From NCBI GenBank assembly GCA_002341185.1, contig DDNP01000022.1:1-43535 (forward strand): a DNA stretch of 43,535 bases, in the 5' to 3' direction. The notes under the pieces are model-generated. The model was not told the DNA's origin. It searched no databases and saw nothing but the letters and a program-made list of their open reading frames with translations. Origin of the DNA: Candidatus Neomicrothrix sp. UBA2517 (GTDB lineage: Bacteria > Actinomycetota > Acidimicrobiia > Acidimicrobiales > UBA8592). The stretch's first letter is position 1. Every line of letters starts with the position of its first letter. Shown piece after piece: positions 17,560-26,688 of the stretch. The position numbers and the translations under genes were made by a program.

Positions 17560-18567
17560 CTAAGGTTGCCAGCCTGAAAAAGTATCGATCATTAACTGAA
17601 CGTCAGGGCCTAGTGGATAAAGGATAGGGGAAGTGCAACCAGCGTCTATGTATTCCTTTACTTTGTTCTTAGCTTCGTCAGGTGTTCCTGATGCGGTGCA
17701 ACGTTGCACAACATCATCTGGGACGAGCTTGGACGCTGCTTTAACCTCTTCGTTAGTAGCGGGCCAGGATAGAACCTTATGAATTTCATTTAGTAGTTCT
17801 TCGCTGACCCCACTTGCCGCCATTATATGAGGCTGTTGACCTAGATATTGGGTTAGAAGTAAGCGTGCTGCATCAAGAGCTGCTTCTCGATCGTCATCTA
17901 CAGAACAAACTATGAGTTGAGGTCGGTCAATATCGTCTAGATCTTTTCCAACAGAATGAGCACCTCTTTCTAGCGCTTCCATTGCTCTTAGATTATAAGC
18001 CGGCTCAACCATATAATTTAAGACGACTCCATCACCTATTTTCCCTGTTAATTCCATCATTTTCATACCTGTTGCGCCAATGTAAATCGGGACATCTTTA
18101 GCCACTCTCTCTTGGTGAATGTAGTCAAGTTCAACGCCGTCAAGTTGGACAAAGCTACCTTCATAACTAACCGGTCCATCACAACGCAACAAAGCTCGGA
18201 CGGACTCAACTACTTCGCGCATGACTCCAAGCGGACGTTTACGGTCAACCCCAACCTTTGAAGCGAGTGGATCCCACCATGCGCCTATTCCTAAAATGAT
18301 CCTTCCAGGAGCTAAGTCATCTAGTGTTGAGAATGTAGATGCAATCCGAGCAGGGTTTCGCGTCCAACAATCGATTACGCCGCTTCCGATCTTAACCTTT
18401 TCCGTCTTCGCTGCAAATGCCGCCATTGGAACGCAACACTCTCGAACTAATCTTGAATCAGCTTGCCATACTGACTCAAATCCCTTCGCTTCGGCAGCCT
18501 GAGCGTACCCAATAGCATCCTCAATTGAATGGGCATCCTGTAAATAAAGTCCTACTTGTTGTGTCAC
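17560..18567 (-). CDS. LLM-class flavin/F420-dependent oxidoreductase
   Basis: 335 residues with the luciferase-like barrel. KIGSGVIDCWTRNPARIA and GRIILGIGAWWDP correspond to the cofactor-facing segments of F420-dependent family members. Last gene of the five-gene operon that starts with the L-carbamoylase, overlapping the SsnA gene by 4 nt. The plus-strand molybdenum hydroxylase operon also ends with a gene of this class (11084-12034), so the two may act in parallel or in the same route. Possible reactions are reduction of a C=C or C=N bond in a heterocycle. An FMN monooxygenase role of the RutA kind is the main alternative. Confidence 0.8.
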   Translation of the reverse strand: MTQQVGLYLQDAHSIEDAIGYAQAAEAKGFESVWQADSRLVRECCVPMAAFAAKTEKVKIGSGVIDCWTRNPARIASTFSTLDDLAPGRIILGIGAWWDPLASKVGVDRKRPLGVMREVVESVRALLRCDGPVSYEGSFVQLDGVELDYIHQERVAKDVPIYIGATGMKMMELTGKIGDGVVLNYMVEPAYNLRAMEALERGAHSVGKDLDDIDRPQLIVCSVDDDREAALDAARLLLTQYLGQQPHIMAASGVSEELLNEIHKVLSWPATNEEVKAASKLVPDDVVQRCTASGTPDEAKNKVKEYIDAGCTSPILYPLGPDVQLMIDTFSGWQP

Positions 18568-19634
18568 GTTAGCTCCCTTATTCTCTTGAAGAGTTTTTCT
18601 GCTGCCTCTTTGGCTTTAGCTCGAATCTCCGTGGAATCAATATCTGTAAATTCACCATTTTTCATTATAGGCTTTCCATCAATTTCTATATCGAGTGGTC
18701 GAACACCGCTTGAGAAAGCGAGGTGCCATGGGTCTATTTTAGAATATGACCAAGTGACTGTATCGTCTCTGCATTCAGGAAATAACTCAGCATTTACATT
18801 TAACATATTCCAAATAGTTACCGGAGATTCCTGAACGTCGAATTCGCGTAAACGGGCATAACCAATACGAAATTCCTCAAGCATATCAGCACCGATTCCG
18901 TCAGTTCCTAATCCTACTCTGTTCTCAAAACGCGTCGGTGCCGCATAACCAACGCCATTATTCATATTAGATCTGGGGTTATGTACAATGACTCCCTGAA
19001 GCTCATGGTCATCAGGTAGATGAACCCCATGGACGATAATCCAATCATCATTGGTGTACTGTTGCAACCGTTTCCATGAACTAGCATCCAAATCTCCCTC
19101 AGCAACATGCACATGGACTCCTACTCCTAAATCAGACGCAAGACCCGCAGCCGAATCTATCGTTTCATCCGAACAAGTAAAAGCTGCATGTATTCCAACC
19201 ATGCCTACACCGCCTTCTAACAAAAATCTTCTGTTCTCCTCTAACCCAAGGACTGCTTCATTACTCATGGACATCTCCGTAGAGAAAATATCAGGTTTCC
19301 GATCAGTAACGCCATAACACGTATTCACACGTACTCCGAGCTCATGACAAGCATCCTGGATAACAGATAATGAGCCTTCAATCGCATTAGGGGATTCGTG
19401 GTGGTCAATTATGCAAGTAGTTCCACTTTCCAAAGCTTCAAGAGCGCCTAATTTCGCTGACCACTCAATAGTCTCTAGATCTAAAGCTTTATCTAATTTC
19501 CACCAGATTGACTTCAAGATATCTTCAAAATTCTTCGGAATAGTCTCAGGTGGTGGCATCCCCCGAGCTAGTGAAGAGTAGAGGTGATGATGAGCGCAAA
19601 CTAAACCATAAGTTTGATTTTCATTCAAATCCAT
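18564..19634 (-). CDS. ssnA: SsnA-like aminohydrolase lacking the N-terminal small domain
   Basis: 356 residues, very close in pattern to SsnA: AHHHLYSSLARGM with H15/H17, IWWKLDKALD, IIDHHESP, HVHVAEG, VHNPRSNMNNGVGY and GLGTDGIGAD. SsnA is a marker of selenium-dependent molybdenum hydroxylase clusters and a presumed deaminase or ring hydrolase. The usual N-terminal 50-60 residues of the beta domain are missing: the HxH motif begins at residue 15. No alternative upstream start restores them, because the frame runs into the end of the hydroxylase gene, which this gene overlaps by 10 nt. The C-terminal part of the small domain is retained. Whether it still folds as a full enzyme is uncertain. 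Confidence 0.82.
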   Translation of the reverse strand: MDLNENQTYGLVCAHHHLYSSLARGMPPPETIPKNFEDILKSIWWKLDKALDLETIEWSAKLGALEALESGTTCIIDHHESPNAIEGSLSVIQDACHELGVRVNTCYGVTDRKPDIFSTEMSMSNEAVLGLEENRRFLLEGGVGMVGIHAAFTCSDETIDSAAGLASDLGVGVHVHVAEGDLDASSWKRLQQYTNDDWIIVHGVHLPDDHELQGVIVHNPRSNMNNGVGYAAPTRFENRVGLGTDGIGADMLEEFRIGYARLREFDVQESPVTIWNMLNVNAELFPECRDDTVTWSYSKIDPWHLAFSSGVRPLDIEIDGKPIMKNGEFTDIDSTEIRAKAKEAAEKLFKRIRELT

Positions 19635-22201
19635 GCCTCTGCCCGTTCACGATTCGATTCGTCTTCCATAGGCAATTCGTTTCTCCAAATACCATCCAAA
19701 GCATTTAATGCAGCAGCAACGGCACCAGCGGTTGGAACAAGACCTATTTCGCCAACCCCCTTTATTCCATAAGGAGAATTAGGCTGTGGTGATTCAACAA
19801 GAATAACTTCCACATCTGGCATATCTTTTGGGCGGATAATGCTGAGGCTTTTGAGTGTAAGATTTTTTGGCTGACCAACTTCGTCGCAAGGGAAACCCTC
19901 CGATAGCGCATATCCAAGACCCATATGAACAGCCCCTTCAATTTGCCCTTCGCAAAGAAGTGGATTCACTGCTTTTCCAACATCATGTGCGGCAACAACC
20001 TTCTCAATCTTTCCTGTTTCGTCGTCAATAATTACAACCTGTGATGCGTAGCCAAATGTCGAGTGAATTATTGGATTTTCTATATTCTCACTTAAAGAGT
20101 TAGTCCAATCGACTCGGTATTCGCCCTCGTAGTCGACACCAATCTCACACCCGCCTTCAAGAGCTCTCTTGCAAGCATCAGCAACAGCGCCAGCTCCCAT
20201 CAAGGTGCCACGGCTACCTGTTGTCTGCCCAGCCCCCAATTCTCGAGAAGTATCAACTAAGACGTCAATAAGGCCAGCTTCGACTCCAAGCTCTTCTGCG
20301 GCTACTTGTAACGCTACAGTGTGTACGCCTTGTCCCATCTCAGTCCAGCAATGGCGGACTTCAACACGGCCCGAGTGCGTGAAATGAACTACAGCTTTCG
20401 CTACTTCCTTAAATCCGTTGCCCAATCCAGAATTTTTCAATCCTAAACCTAAACCCACGGCTTTACCCTGTTCAATAGCTTTAAGATATGCCGGCTTGAT
20501 TGCATCCAAGCACTCTCTCGCACCAAGGCACCCGTCATCCATTATCTGCCCTGGACCCCAGATTGAACCAGGAGTTACAACATTTCTTGAGCGGATTTCC
20601 CACCCAGAAATTCCTACCTTCTCGGCCAACCTATCCATCACGCCTTCCATTGCAAATTGAGCTTGGTTTGCTCCAAATCCTCGGAATGCGCCACAAACGG
20701 AATTATTAGTTCTCGCAGCAATCGCTTCAACCTCAATATTAGGGATCACATAAGGGCCAGAAGCGTGACCGGCTGCACGTTCAAGAACCTTCATTCCTAC
20801 AGAAGCATAAGGTCCAGAATCGCCAATCATCCTAGCTGACAATGCAATAAGCGCTCCCTCTTCGTCGCAACCTACTTTATATTCAAGACGAATAGGGTGA
20901 CGTTTAGTATGGATAAGGAACGACTCTTCGCGACTAAGTGTTGTTTTTACAGGTCGTTTCAATAGCCACGCTGCAAGCGCAGTCTGAGCTTGATTTGACA
21001 TATCTTCTTTACCGCCAAAAGCCCCTCCATTTGATATCAACTCAACTGTTAAATCATTCGTCTCGATATTAAGAACTCTAGAAATATCATTTCTGTCATC
21101 CCAAATACCTTGGCCACCGCTGTATACATATAAATGTCCATCAGGCGTGAGAGTAGCTAATGTAGACTCAGGTTCGAGAAAGGCATGGTCAACACGCTGA
21201 GTCTGGAATGTTTCGCTAACGATGTGAGCGCACTCATCCCATGCATTCTCTGGGCGACCTCGCTTGTAATGTGATGTCGAGAGTATGTTCCCATCCAACT
21301 CCCACACAGCGTGTTCATCGCTTGCAATCGCCTGAAGGGGATTTGTAATAGGAGGTAGAACATCGTAACTAACACGAATTAGTTCACGAGCTGCTCGGGC
21401 TATCTCTCGTGTCTCAGCAACTACCATTGCCAGCACGTCACCTAAATAGCTTGTTCTGCCACCAACAGGAATAAATACAGGCCAGTCTTTGTGAATTAGC
21501 CCCACGCGAAGTTCACCAGGAACATCACCAGCAGTAAGAACCCGAATAACTCCATCCATGCTTTCAGCTTCTGAAACATCAATCGAAATGATATCTGCTC
21601 GTGCATGATCACTGAGAAGAAAAGCACCATGCAAGAGACCTGCGGGCGATATGTCATCTATGAATGGGCGACGACCAACAGCAAGATCTTCAGCCTCGTA
21701 CTTAACAAGTCTGCTACCTATGCCTGCACTTTGTTCCTCTTCAGGGATCTCTCCTTTAGCTAAGGCCTCAACAGCATCCAGAATTTTGATATACCCAGTA
21801 CACCTGCATAAATGAGCGCCTAGATGCCGAGCAGCGTATTCTCTTTCAAGTTCTGGCCCCTTCTTGTCAACCAAGACTTTTGTCCTAATCATGATCCCAG
21901 GGGTACAAAATCCGCATTGCAATGCGCCGCATGCCGCAAACGCTTGACCCATTTTGTCAATTTCTTCTAAATCCAAACCCTCTAAAGTTTGGATAACAGA
22001 GCCATTTGCACGTTCAGCTGAGAGTTGGCAGGAAATTCTAGCTTTGCCATCCATAATAACGGTGCAACAACCGCACTGACCCGAGGGTGAACATCCATCT
22101 TTCGCTGACAAGATATCCAATTCATCTCGCAATGCTGCAAGGAGATGCGGATGATCACCACGCACCGTTACTTCTTTTCCGTTTAGTTCAAAAGTAGTCA
22201 T
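19625..22201 (-). CDS. Fused xanthine dehydrogenase resembling selenium-dependent XDH (Fe-S + molybdopterin)
   Basis: 858 residues. N-terminal part: two [2Fe-2S] motifs with all ligands, C37/C43/C46/C58 (note C-x5-C and a CGCC run) and C95/C98/C131/C133 (GALQCGFCTPG, LCRCTGY). The molybdopterin domain follows from about 165, with GGAFGGK (391-397), RGFGANQ, and a Glu at 818 in GVGEIG as the expected catalytic base. No FAD domain is fused. Size and architecture match the family annotated as selenium-dependent xanthine dehydrogenase. It oxidises purines such as hypoxanthine or xanthine at molybdenum in the cytoplasm. It sits between the D-carbamoylase (4-nt overlap) and SsnA. The FAD partner might be one of the two medium subunits in the window. 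Confidence 0.85.
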   Translation of the reverse strand: MTTFELNGKEVTVRGDHPHLLAALRDELDILSAKDGCSPSGQCGCCTVIMDGKARISCQLSAERANGSVIQTLEGLDLEEIDKMGQAFAACGALQCGFCTPGIMIRTKVLVDKKGPELEREYAARHLGAHLCRCTGYIKILDAVEALAKGEIPEEEQSAGIGSRLVKYEAEDLAVGRRPFIDDISPAGLLHGAFLLSDHARADIISIDVSEAESMDGVIRVLTAGDVPGELRVGLIHKDWPVFIPVGGRTSYLGDVLAMVVAETREIARAARELIRVSYDVLPPITNPLQAIASDEHAVWELDGNILSTSHYKRGRPENAWDECAHIVSETFQTQRVDHAFLEPESTLATLTPDGHLYVYSGGQGIWDDRNDISRVLNIETNDLTVELISNGGAFGGKEDMSNQAQTALAAWLLKRPVKTTLSREESFLIHTKRHPIRLEYKVGCDEEGALIALSARMIGDSGPYASVGMKVLERAAGHASGPYVIPNIEVEAIAARTNNSVCGAFRGFGANQAQFAMEGVMDRLAEKVGISGWEIRSRNVVTPGSIWGPGQIMDDGCLGARECLDAIKPAYLKAIEQGKAVGLGLGLKNSGLGNGFKEVAKAVVHFTHSGRVEVRHCWTEMGQGVHTVALQVAAEELGVEAGLIDVLVDTSRELGAGQTTGSRGTLMGAGAVADACKRALEGGCEIGVDYEGEYRVDWTNSLSENIENPIIHSTFGYASQVVIIDDETGKIEKVVAAHDVGKAVNPLLCEGQIEGAVHMGLGYALSEGFPCDEVGQPKNLTLKSLSIIRPKDMPDVEVILVESPQPNSPYGIKGVGEIGLVPTAGAVAAALNALDGIWRNELPMEDESNRERAEAWI

Positions 22202-23136
22202 AGTTCTTCTGGGAGAATAGCCCCTGTCTGGTTAGTGATAGCCCCATAAGTCTCAGGTTTTCGATAACGAGCAAAATCAAATAATGTTTGTTTATAATTC
22301 TTGCAGATATCTAAATCAATATCAGCGATAATCAGTTCATCTCCATCAGTTTTTGCTTCAGCTAAAATTTCGCCAGAGGGACCGATAATGCATGAATCCG
22401 AAAGTGATTCAACGCCTTCCTCAATTCCTCCTTTTGCGACCCCAATAACATAGCAACCATTCTGGTAAGCGCCCGCTTGCATCACTAATCGACTATGGAA
22501 GGAAGCAAGCCTATCTTGAGAGGGGTCGGGTGCATAATGGATTGGGGTGTTGTAGCCGATCAAAATCAATTCTGCCCCGCCAAGCGCAAGGGAACGGTAA
22601 GTCTCTGACCAACGACGGTCGTTACAAATCGCCATTCCGACAACGCTTTCAAAGGCTCGCCAAGTAGGGAATGAGCCTCCAGCCTTGAAATAACGTCTCT
22701 CGAGATGCTGAAACTCCCTCCACGGTTCATGTTCCTCATGCCCAGGAAGATGAACCTTTCTGTATTTCCCAACAATTTCCCCTCCGCCGTTTACTAAAAC
22801 TTGAGTGTTGTACCTTTCTCCACTTTCAGTAAGCTCGGCGTAACCTAAACAAAAACCAATTCCCAAATCTTTAGCTGTGGAGAAGAGAAATTCAGTTTCA
22901 GCGCTTGGCATGCTTGTCTCATAAAAGGAATCAAGTTCAAGATCATCTTCGTCTTCCACAAACCACCTAGGGAAAAAAGTTGTGAGTGTTAATTCTGGGA
23001 ACACGACAAGTTCAACATTCTCTTCAGATGCGAGCTTGAGATGAGTAATAAGTCTGCCAACAACGGCTGCTTTGGGTTCATTTTTAGTAATTGGCCCCAT
23101 TTGAGCAGCGGCTACTCGCAAATTTCGCTCAGCCAT
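22198..23136 (-). CDS. N-carbamoyl-D-amino-acid hydrolase (D-carbamoylase)
   Basis: 312 residues of the nitrilase superfamily. The catalytic triad is E48 (VVFPELTLTTFFPRW), K127 (GKYRKVHLPGHEEHEPWR) and C171 (ICNDRRW). The segments around all three, plus ELDSFYET and YNTP, closely follow the Agrobacterium D-carbamoylase, and the length is the same as that family. It splits N-carbamoyl-D-amino acids into D-amino acid, CO2 and ammonia. With the D-hydantoinase at 12031-13443 this makes a complete hydantoin to D-amino acid route. It overlaps the L-carbamoylase by 8 nt and the Se-XDH-like gene by 4 nt, so all are co-translated. Confidence 0.92.
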   Translation of the reverse strand: MAERNLRVAAAQMGPITKNEPKAAVVGRLITHLKLASEENVELVVFPELTLTTFFPRWFVEDEDDLELDSFYETSMPSAETEFLFSTAKDLGIGFCLGYAELTESGERYNTQVLVNGGGEIVGKYRKVHLPGHEEHEPWREFQHLERRYFKAGGSFPTWRAFESVVGMAICNDRRWSETYRSLALGGAELILIGYNTPIHYAPDPSQDRLASFHSRLVMQAGAYQNGCYVIGVAKGGIEEGVESLSDSCIIGPSGEILAEAKTDGDELIIADIDLDICKNYKQTLFDFARYRKPETYGAITNQTGAILPEEL

Positions 23137-24379
23137 GATTCAATCCAGCTAGTTGAATCATCATTTGGAGTAAAACATTAGATCCATTCTCGATCTCCTC
23201 TTGAGAAGTAAATTCATCTGGGTTATGAGATAATCCATTTTTGCTAGGAACAAAAATCATTGCTGTTGGACAAATCCTTGCGAACATTTGCGCATCATGG
23301 CCCGCTCCAGATGTCATTGATTTCACAGACAACTTCAAAGATTTTGAAAATTTAATGACTTCTCTAACTAAGGAATCATCAAATTTGACTGGCTCAAATC
23401 TGGCTAAAATTTCGCTAGTGATCCGAACGTCTTCTTGTTCACTTAAATCATCACAGAAATTCGCAAGGCGCAATTCGGCTTCCTTGAGTCTTTCATCATC
23501 GGTATTGCGAAGATCAGCGGTCAAAGTAGCTCTTGATGCCACAACATTGACAAGATTAGGTACAAGGTCAATCTTACCTACAGTCCCTACTTGGTTACCA
23601 CCAATTTCATTGGCTAAGCGACGAACGAAAGATGTTACCTCACCTGCAACCCAACCAGCATCGTGTCTCATCTGCATCGGAGTGGTTCCAGCGTGATTAG
23701 ACTGCCCTTCAATTGTAATTTGGGTCCAACTTATTCCCTGAACACTATCGACGGCGCCGATGGAAATATTTTCTGCTTCTAGAACGGGTCCTTGTTCAAT
23801 ATGTAACTCTAGAAAAGCTTTCGGAACTGGCCCTGGGCATGGGGCTTGACCTCGAAAGTCAATTCTCTCAAGTTCTTTTCCGACCTTCGTCCCATCAATT
23901 CCTTCAATATGAAGGGCTGACTCAAGGCCTAAGCCACCTACATAAACAAGACTTCCCAACATGTCAGGTGCGTATCGTGAACCTTCCTCACCAGTGAAGA
24001 AACCGACTGATATCGGGTGCGCAGGGGACAGGCCCCGCTCTGCTATCGTTTCAACTACTTCTAGGCCAGCGAGAACACCCAAATTGCCATCGAAACGCCC
24101 GCCAGTTCTCACTGTATCAATATGACTTCCTGTCATAACCGAAGGCAGAGTCTGATCAGTTTTTGAACCATACCAAGTACCAATTACGTTGCCAATCCCG
24201 TCAATCGCAATATCCATACCTAAATCCCGCATCCAAGTAATAACAAGACGCCTTCCTTCGGCGTCTTCATCGGTCAGTGCAAGACGTGAACATCCCATAG
24301 TTCCATCGATAGCTCCGACTTGAGCTAATTCATCTAGTCGCCCACAAAGGCGCTCTATATTGATGTAAAGGGTGTCCAC
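23129..24379 (-). CDS. N-carbamoyl-L-amino-acid hydrolase / allantoate amidohydrolase family (M20)
   Basis: 416 residues, a zinc-dependent M20-type hydrolase. Metal ligands: H86 (TGSHIDTV), D97 (RFDGNLG), E131/E132 (GEEGSR), H193 (LHIEQGP) and H385 (SHNPDEF). The NHAGTTPM segment is the dimer-domain substrate motif shared by L-carbamoylase, allantoate amidohydrolase and beta-ureidopropionase. These enzymes release CO2 and ammonia from a ureido group. Allantoate as substrate would fit purine breakdown; N-carbamoyl-L-amino acids would fit the hydantoinase. First gene of a five-gene operon, with a GTG start 6 nt after TAGAAT. Confidence 0.88.
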   Translation of the reverse strand: MDTLYINIERLCGRLDELAQVGAIDGTMGCSRLALTDEDAEGRRLVITWMRDLGMDIAIDGIGNVIGTWYGSKTDQTLPSVMTGSHIDTVRTGGRFDGNLGVLAGLEVVETIAERGLSPAHPISVGFFTGEEGSRYAPDMLGSLVYVGGLGLESALHIEGIDGTKVGKELERIDFRGQAPCPGPVPKAFLELHIEQGPVLEAENISIGAVDSVQGISWTQITIEGQSNHAGTTPMQMRHDAGWVAGEVTSFVRRLANEIGGNQVGTVGKIDLVPNLVNVVASRATLTADLRNTDDERLKEAELRLANFCDDLSEQEDVRITSEILARFEPVKFDDSLVREVIKFSKSLKLSVKSMTSGAGHDAQMFARICPTAMIFVPSKNGLSHNPDEFTSQEEIENGSNVLLQMMIQLAGLNHG

Positions 24380-24385
24380 CTTAAA

Positions 24386-24391
24386 ATTCTA
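24386..24391 (-). promoter_or_regulatory. Leaderless -10 element of the carbamoylase/Se-XDH/SsnA/LLM operon
   Basis: Minus-strand TAGAAT, 6 nt (TTTAAG), then GTG. It fixes the operon start at 24379 and separates it from the three-subunit hydroxylase genes upstream, 53 nt away. Confidence 0.65.
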
Positions 24392-24432
24392 CATTTCTTT
24401 TAGTTTTTCACCTAGGAGAATACATATACTTT

Positions 24433-26688
24433 TTAATCGGTTAATGCTATATCTTCTGGTTTGACAGGAACCCGGCTAAGTTCAAGCGCAGTTGCATCAC
24501 GAATTGCAGCGACAATAGCTGGTGTAGAAGAGATTACAGGCGGTTCACCTATGCCTTTAGCTCCGAAAGGGGCACCTGGTTCGGGCTGCTCAATTAACGC
24601 TGCAATTTCAATTGGGGGTGTGTCCATTGCGGTAGGCAACAAGTAATCAGTGAAATTCGCATTGACTATTTTCCCATCAACAAGAATGAGTTCTTCAAGC
24701 AAAGCAAGACCTAATCCTTGAGCGACTCCTCCTTCAATTTGGCCTTTAGCTTGAACAGGATTCAGGATTCGACCGACATCTTGAGAGGTAGCTATTTCAA
24801 CAACACGGACTAAACCTAATTCTTCGTCAACGTCAACGACAGCACGATGAGCTGCAAAAGCGAACGAAACATGGGCATCACCTTGCCCATTTCGATCAAG
24901 GGGGAATGTCGGATGATGTCGATGCGTAACATGTTCATCATAATTGCGCCCATGTAGCGCAGATACTATACCAATTGAATCGGAGCCATCTGTCGAGATA
25001 AGGCTTAACCCTATTTTTTCGTAGCTGATTCCACTCTCACTTGCGAGATCTGACAGAAGAGCATCAACCACTGCTTCGCAAGCTTTCAATACTGCACCGC
25101 CTGACATCCATGTCTGCCTGCTGGCTGACGTCGAACCTGCAGAGCCTATAGATGTGTCTACAGGGAGAAGTGTAACTTCAGTCAAGCCAAGTGTCTCCTC
25201 AACGATTTGGTTAACTAAAGTGACGAAGCCTTGCCCAACTTCAACACATGCTGACTGTATAGAAACTTCACCGTCAGTAATTATGCAACGGGCTTCAGAG
25301 AAATCATCAAAACCCTCGGAGAACATCAGGTTCTTTATTGAAGCAGCATATCCAATGCCTCTCTTCACATGAGACTTATCAGTTGTCCTTCCTGTTCCTC
25401 CTGGTAATTCTAAAATAGCGTTTGTTCCGGCTTCTGGAAGTGGATAGGAAGCCAGAGAGGTCAGTACCTCTGAGATCGGTGCTGTACCAGTAATCTCTTG
25501 ACCCGTGATTAGGGTATCTCCCGTTTCAAGGGCATTTAGGAGTCTCAACTCAACCGGGTCAATAGATAAGGCTTTGGCGATTTTATCCATCTGTGCTTCA
25601 GCAGCAAAACATGTTTGGACATTTCCGAAACCCCTCATTGCTCCACAAGGGGGGTTATTTGTTCTTACACCCCACCCTTCAATAAGAGCGTTAGGAACAC
25701 TGTAGGGACCTACCGAGAAACAACAAGCATTAGCTAAAACTGCTGAGGTAGTAGAGGCATAAGCACCTCCATCTAGGATTACTTTAGCTTCCACATTGAT
25801 GAGCAAGCCCGATTCATCAGCATGATGGCGAAACCAAATTTTTGCAGGATGGCGATGTACATGACCTAAGAATGACTCATTGCGATCGTAAATCATTTTT
25901 ACCGGTCGACCAGTATGCATAGCAAGCATGCATAAGTGCACATGCATACTGACATCTTCTCTGCCACCAAACGCCCCACCAACTCCTGCAAGCGAGACTC
26001 TAACTAGCTCATTGGGTAAATTTAATGCTGAGGCGACTTGATCTCTGTCCGAGTGAAGCCACTGAGTAGATATGTGGAGATTAACCCCACCATCAGAAGA
26101 TGGAAAAGCAATCCCTGATTCTGTTCCAAGAAAAGCCTGGTCTTGCATACCAACTTCATATTCTCCTTCAACAATGATGCTTCCGACGACGTCAGGATTG
26201 CCGTGTCTGATTACCAGGTGGCGGATAACATTTCCTTCTGGGTGAATAGGGTCAGAGTAGATCGCTTCTTCGCTATCCACCATTGGCTCTAATATTTCAT
26301 AATCAACAATGATTGCATCAACAGCTTTTTTGGCAACTTCTGGATGGTTTGCGGCCACAATAGCAACTGGCTCACCCACATACCGGACAACGTCAAAGGC
26401 TAAAACAGGTTGATCTGGGTGCTCTAACCCGAATATATTTTCGCCGGGGACATCGCCCGCGGTTAAAATAGCATGAACGCCCTCCATAGCGAGAGCACGC
26501 GAATAATCAATCCGTTTGATCTTGGCTGAAGGATAAGGTGAGCGTAAAGTCTGCCCCCAGAGCATGTCCTCTGAGCTGAGATCATTTGAGAATAAGAAAT
26601 CACCACGAGCCTTTTCTTTACCATCAGGCCGAGAAGCAGAAATTCCAATTCCCGCTGAAGATGCTATGTGCTCTTCTAGAATCGACAT
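24433..26688 (-). CDS. Xanthine dehydrogenase molybdopterin subunit (PucD/XdhA-like)
   Basis: 751 residues, the large subunit of a three-part molybdenum hydroxylase. GGAFGGRED (237-245), AMRGFGNVQ (350-358) and GPYSVPNA mark the cofactor-binding region. E715 in GAKGIGEPP is the expected catalytic glutamate. With the [2Fe-2S] and FAD genes directly upstream in the same transcript it forms a complete enzyme like Bacillus PucCDE. The reaction is likely hypoxanthine or xanthine hydroxylation with water as oxygen donor. It is the end of that three-gene operon. CO dehydrogenase is excluded because the VAYRCSFR active-loop motif is absent. Confidence 0.88.
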   Translation of the reverse strand: MSILEEHIASSAGIGISASRPDGKEKARGDFLFSNDLSSEDMLWGQTLRSPYPSAKIKRIDYSRALAMEGVHAILTAGDVPGENIFGLEHPDQPVLAFDVVRYVGEPVAIVAANHPEVAKKAVDAIIVDYEILEPMVDSEEAIYSDPIHPEGNVIRHLVIRHGNPDVVGSIIVEGEYEVGMQDQAFLGTESGIAFPSSDGGVNLHISTQWLHSDRDQVASALNLPNELVRVSLAGVGGAFGGREDVSMHVHLCMLAMHTGRPVKMIYDRNESFLGHVHRHPAKIWFRHHADESGLLINVEAKVILDGGAYASTTSAVLANACCFSVGPYSVPNALIEGWGVRTNNPPCGAMRGFGNVQTCFAAEAQMDKIAKALSIDPVELRLLNALETGDTLITGQEITGTAPISEVLTSLASYPLPEAGTNAILELPGGTGRTTDKSHVKRGIGYAASIKNLMFSEGFDDFSEARCIITDGEVSIQSACVEVGQGFVTLVNQIVEETLGLTEVTLLPVDTSIGSAGSTSASRQTWMSGGAVLKACEAVVDALLSDLASESGISYEKIGLSLISTDGSDSIGIVSALHGRNYDEHVTHRHHPTFPLDRNGQGDAHVSFAFAAHRAVVDVDEELGLVRVVEIATSQDVGRILNPVQAKGQIEGGVAQGLGLALLEELILVDGKIVNANFTDYLLPTAMDTPPIEIAALIEQPEPGAPFGAKGIGEPPVISSTPAIVAAIRDATALELSRVPVKPEDIALTD

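Noticed and set aside
23241..23696. Plus-strand open frame of 151 codons opposite the L-carbamoylase
   Set aside because: Shadow of a well-conserved M20 enzyme; Ser/Arg-rich product without motifs.
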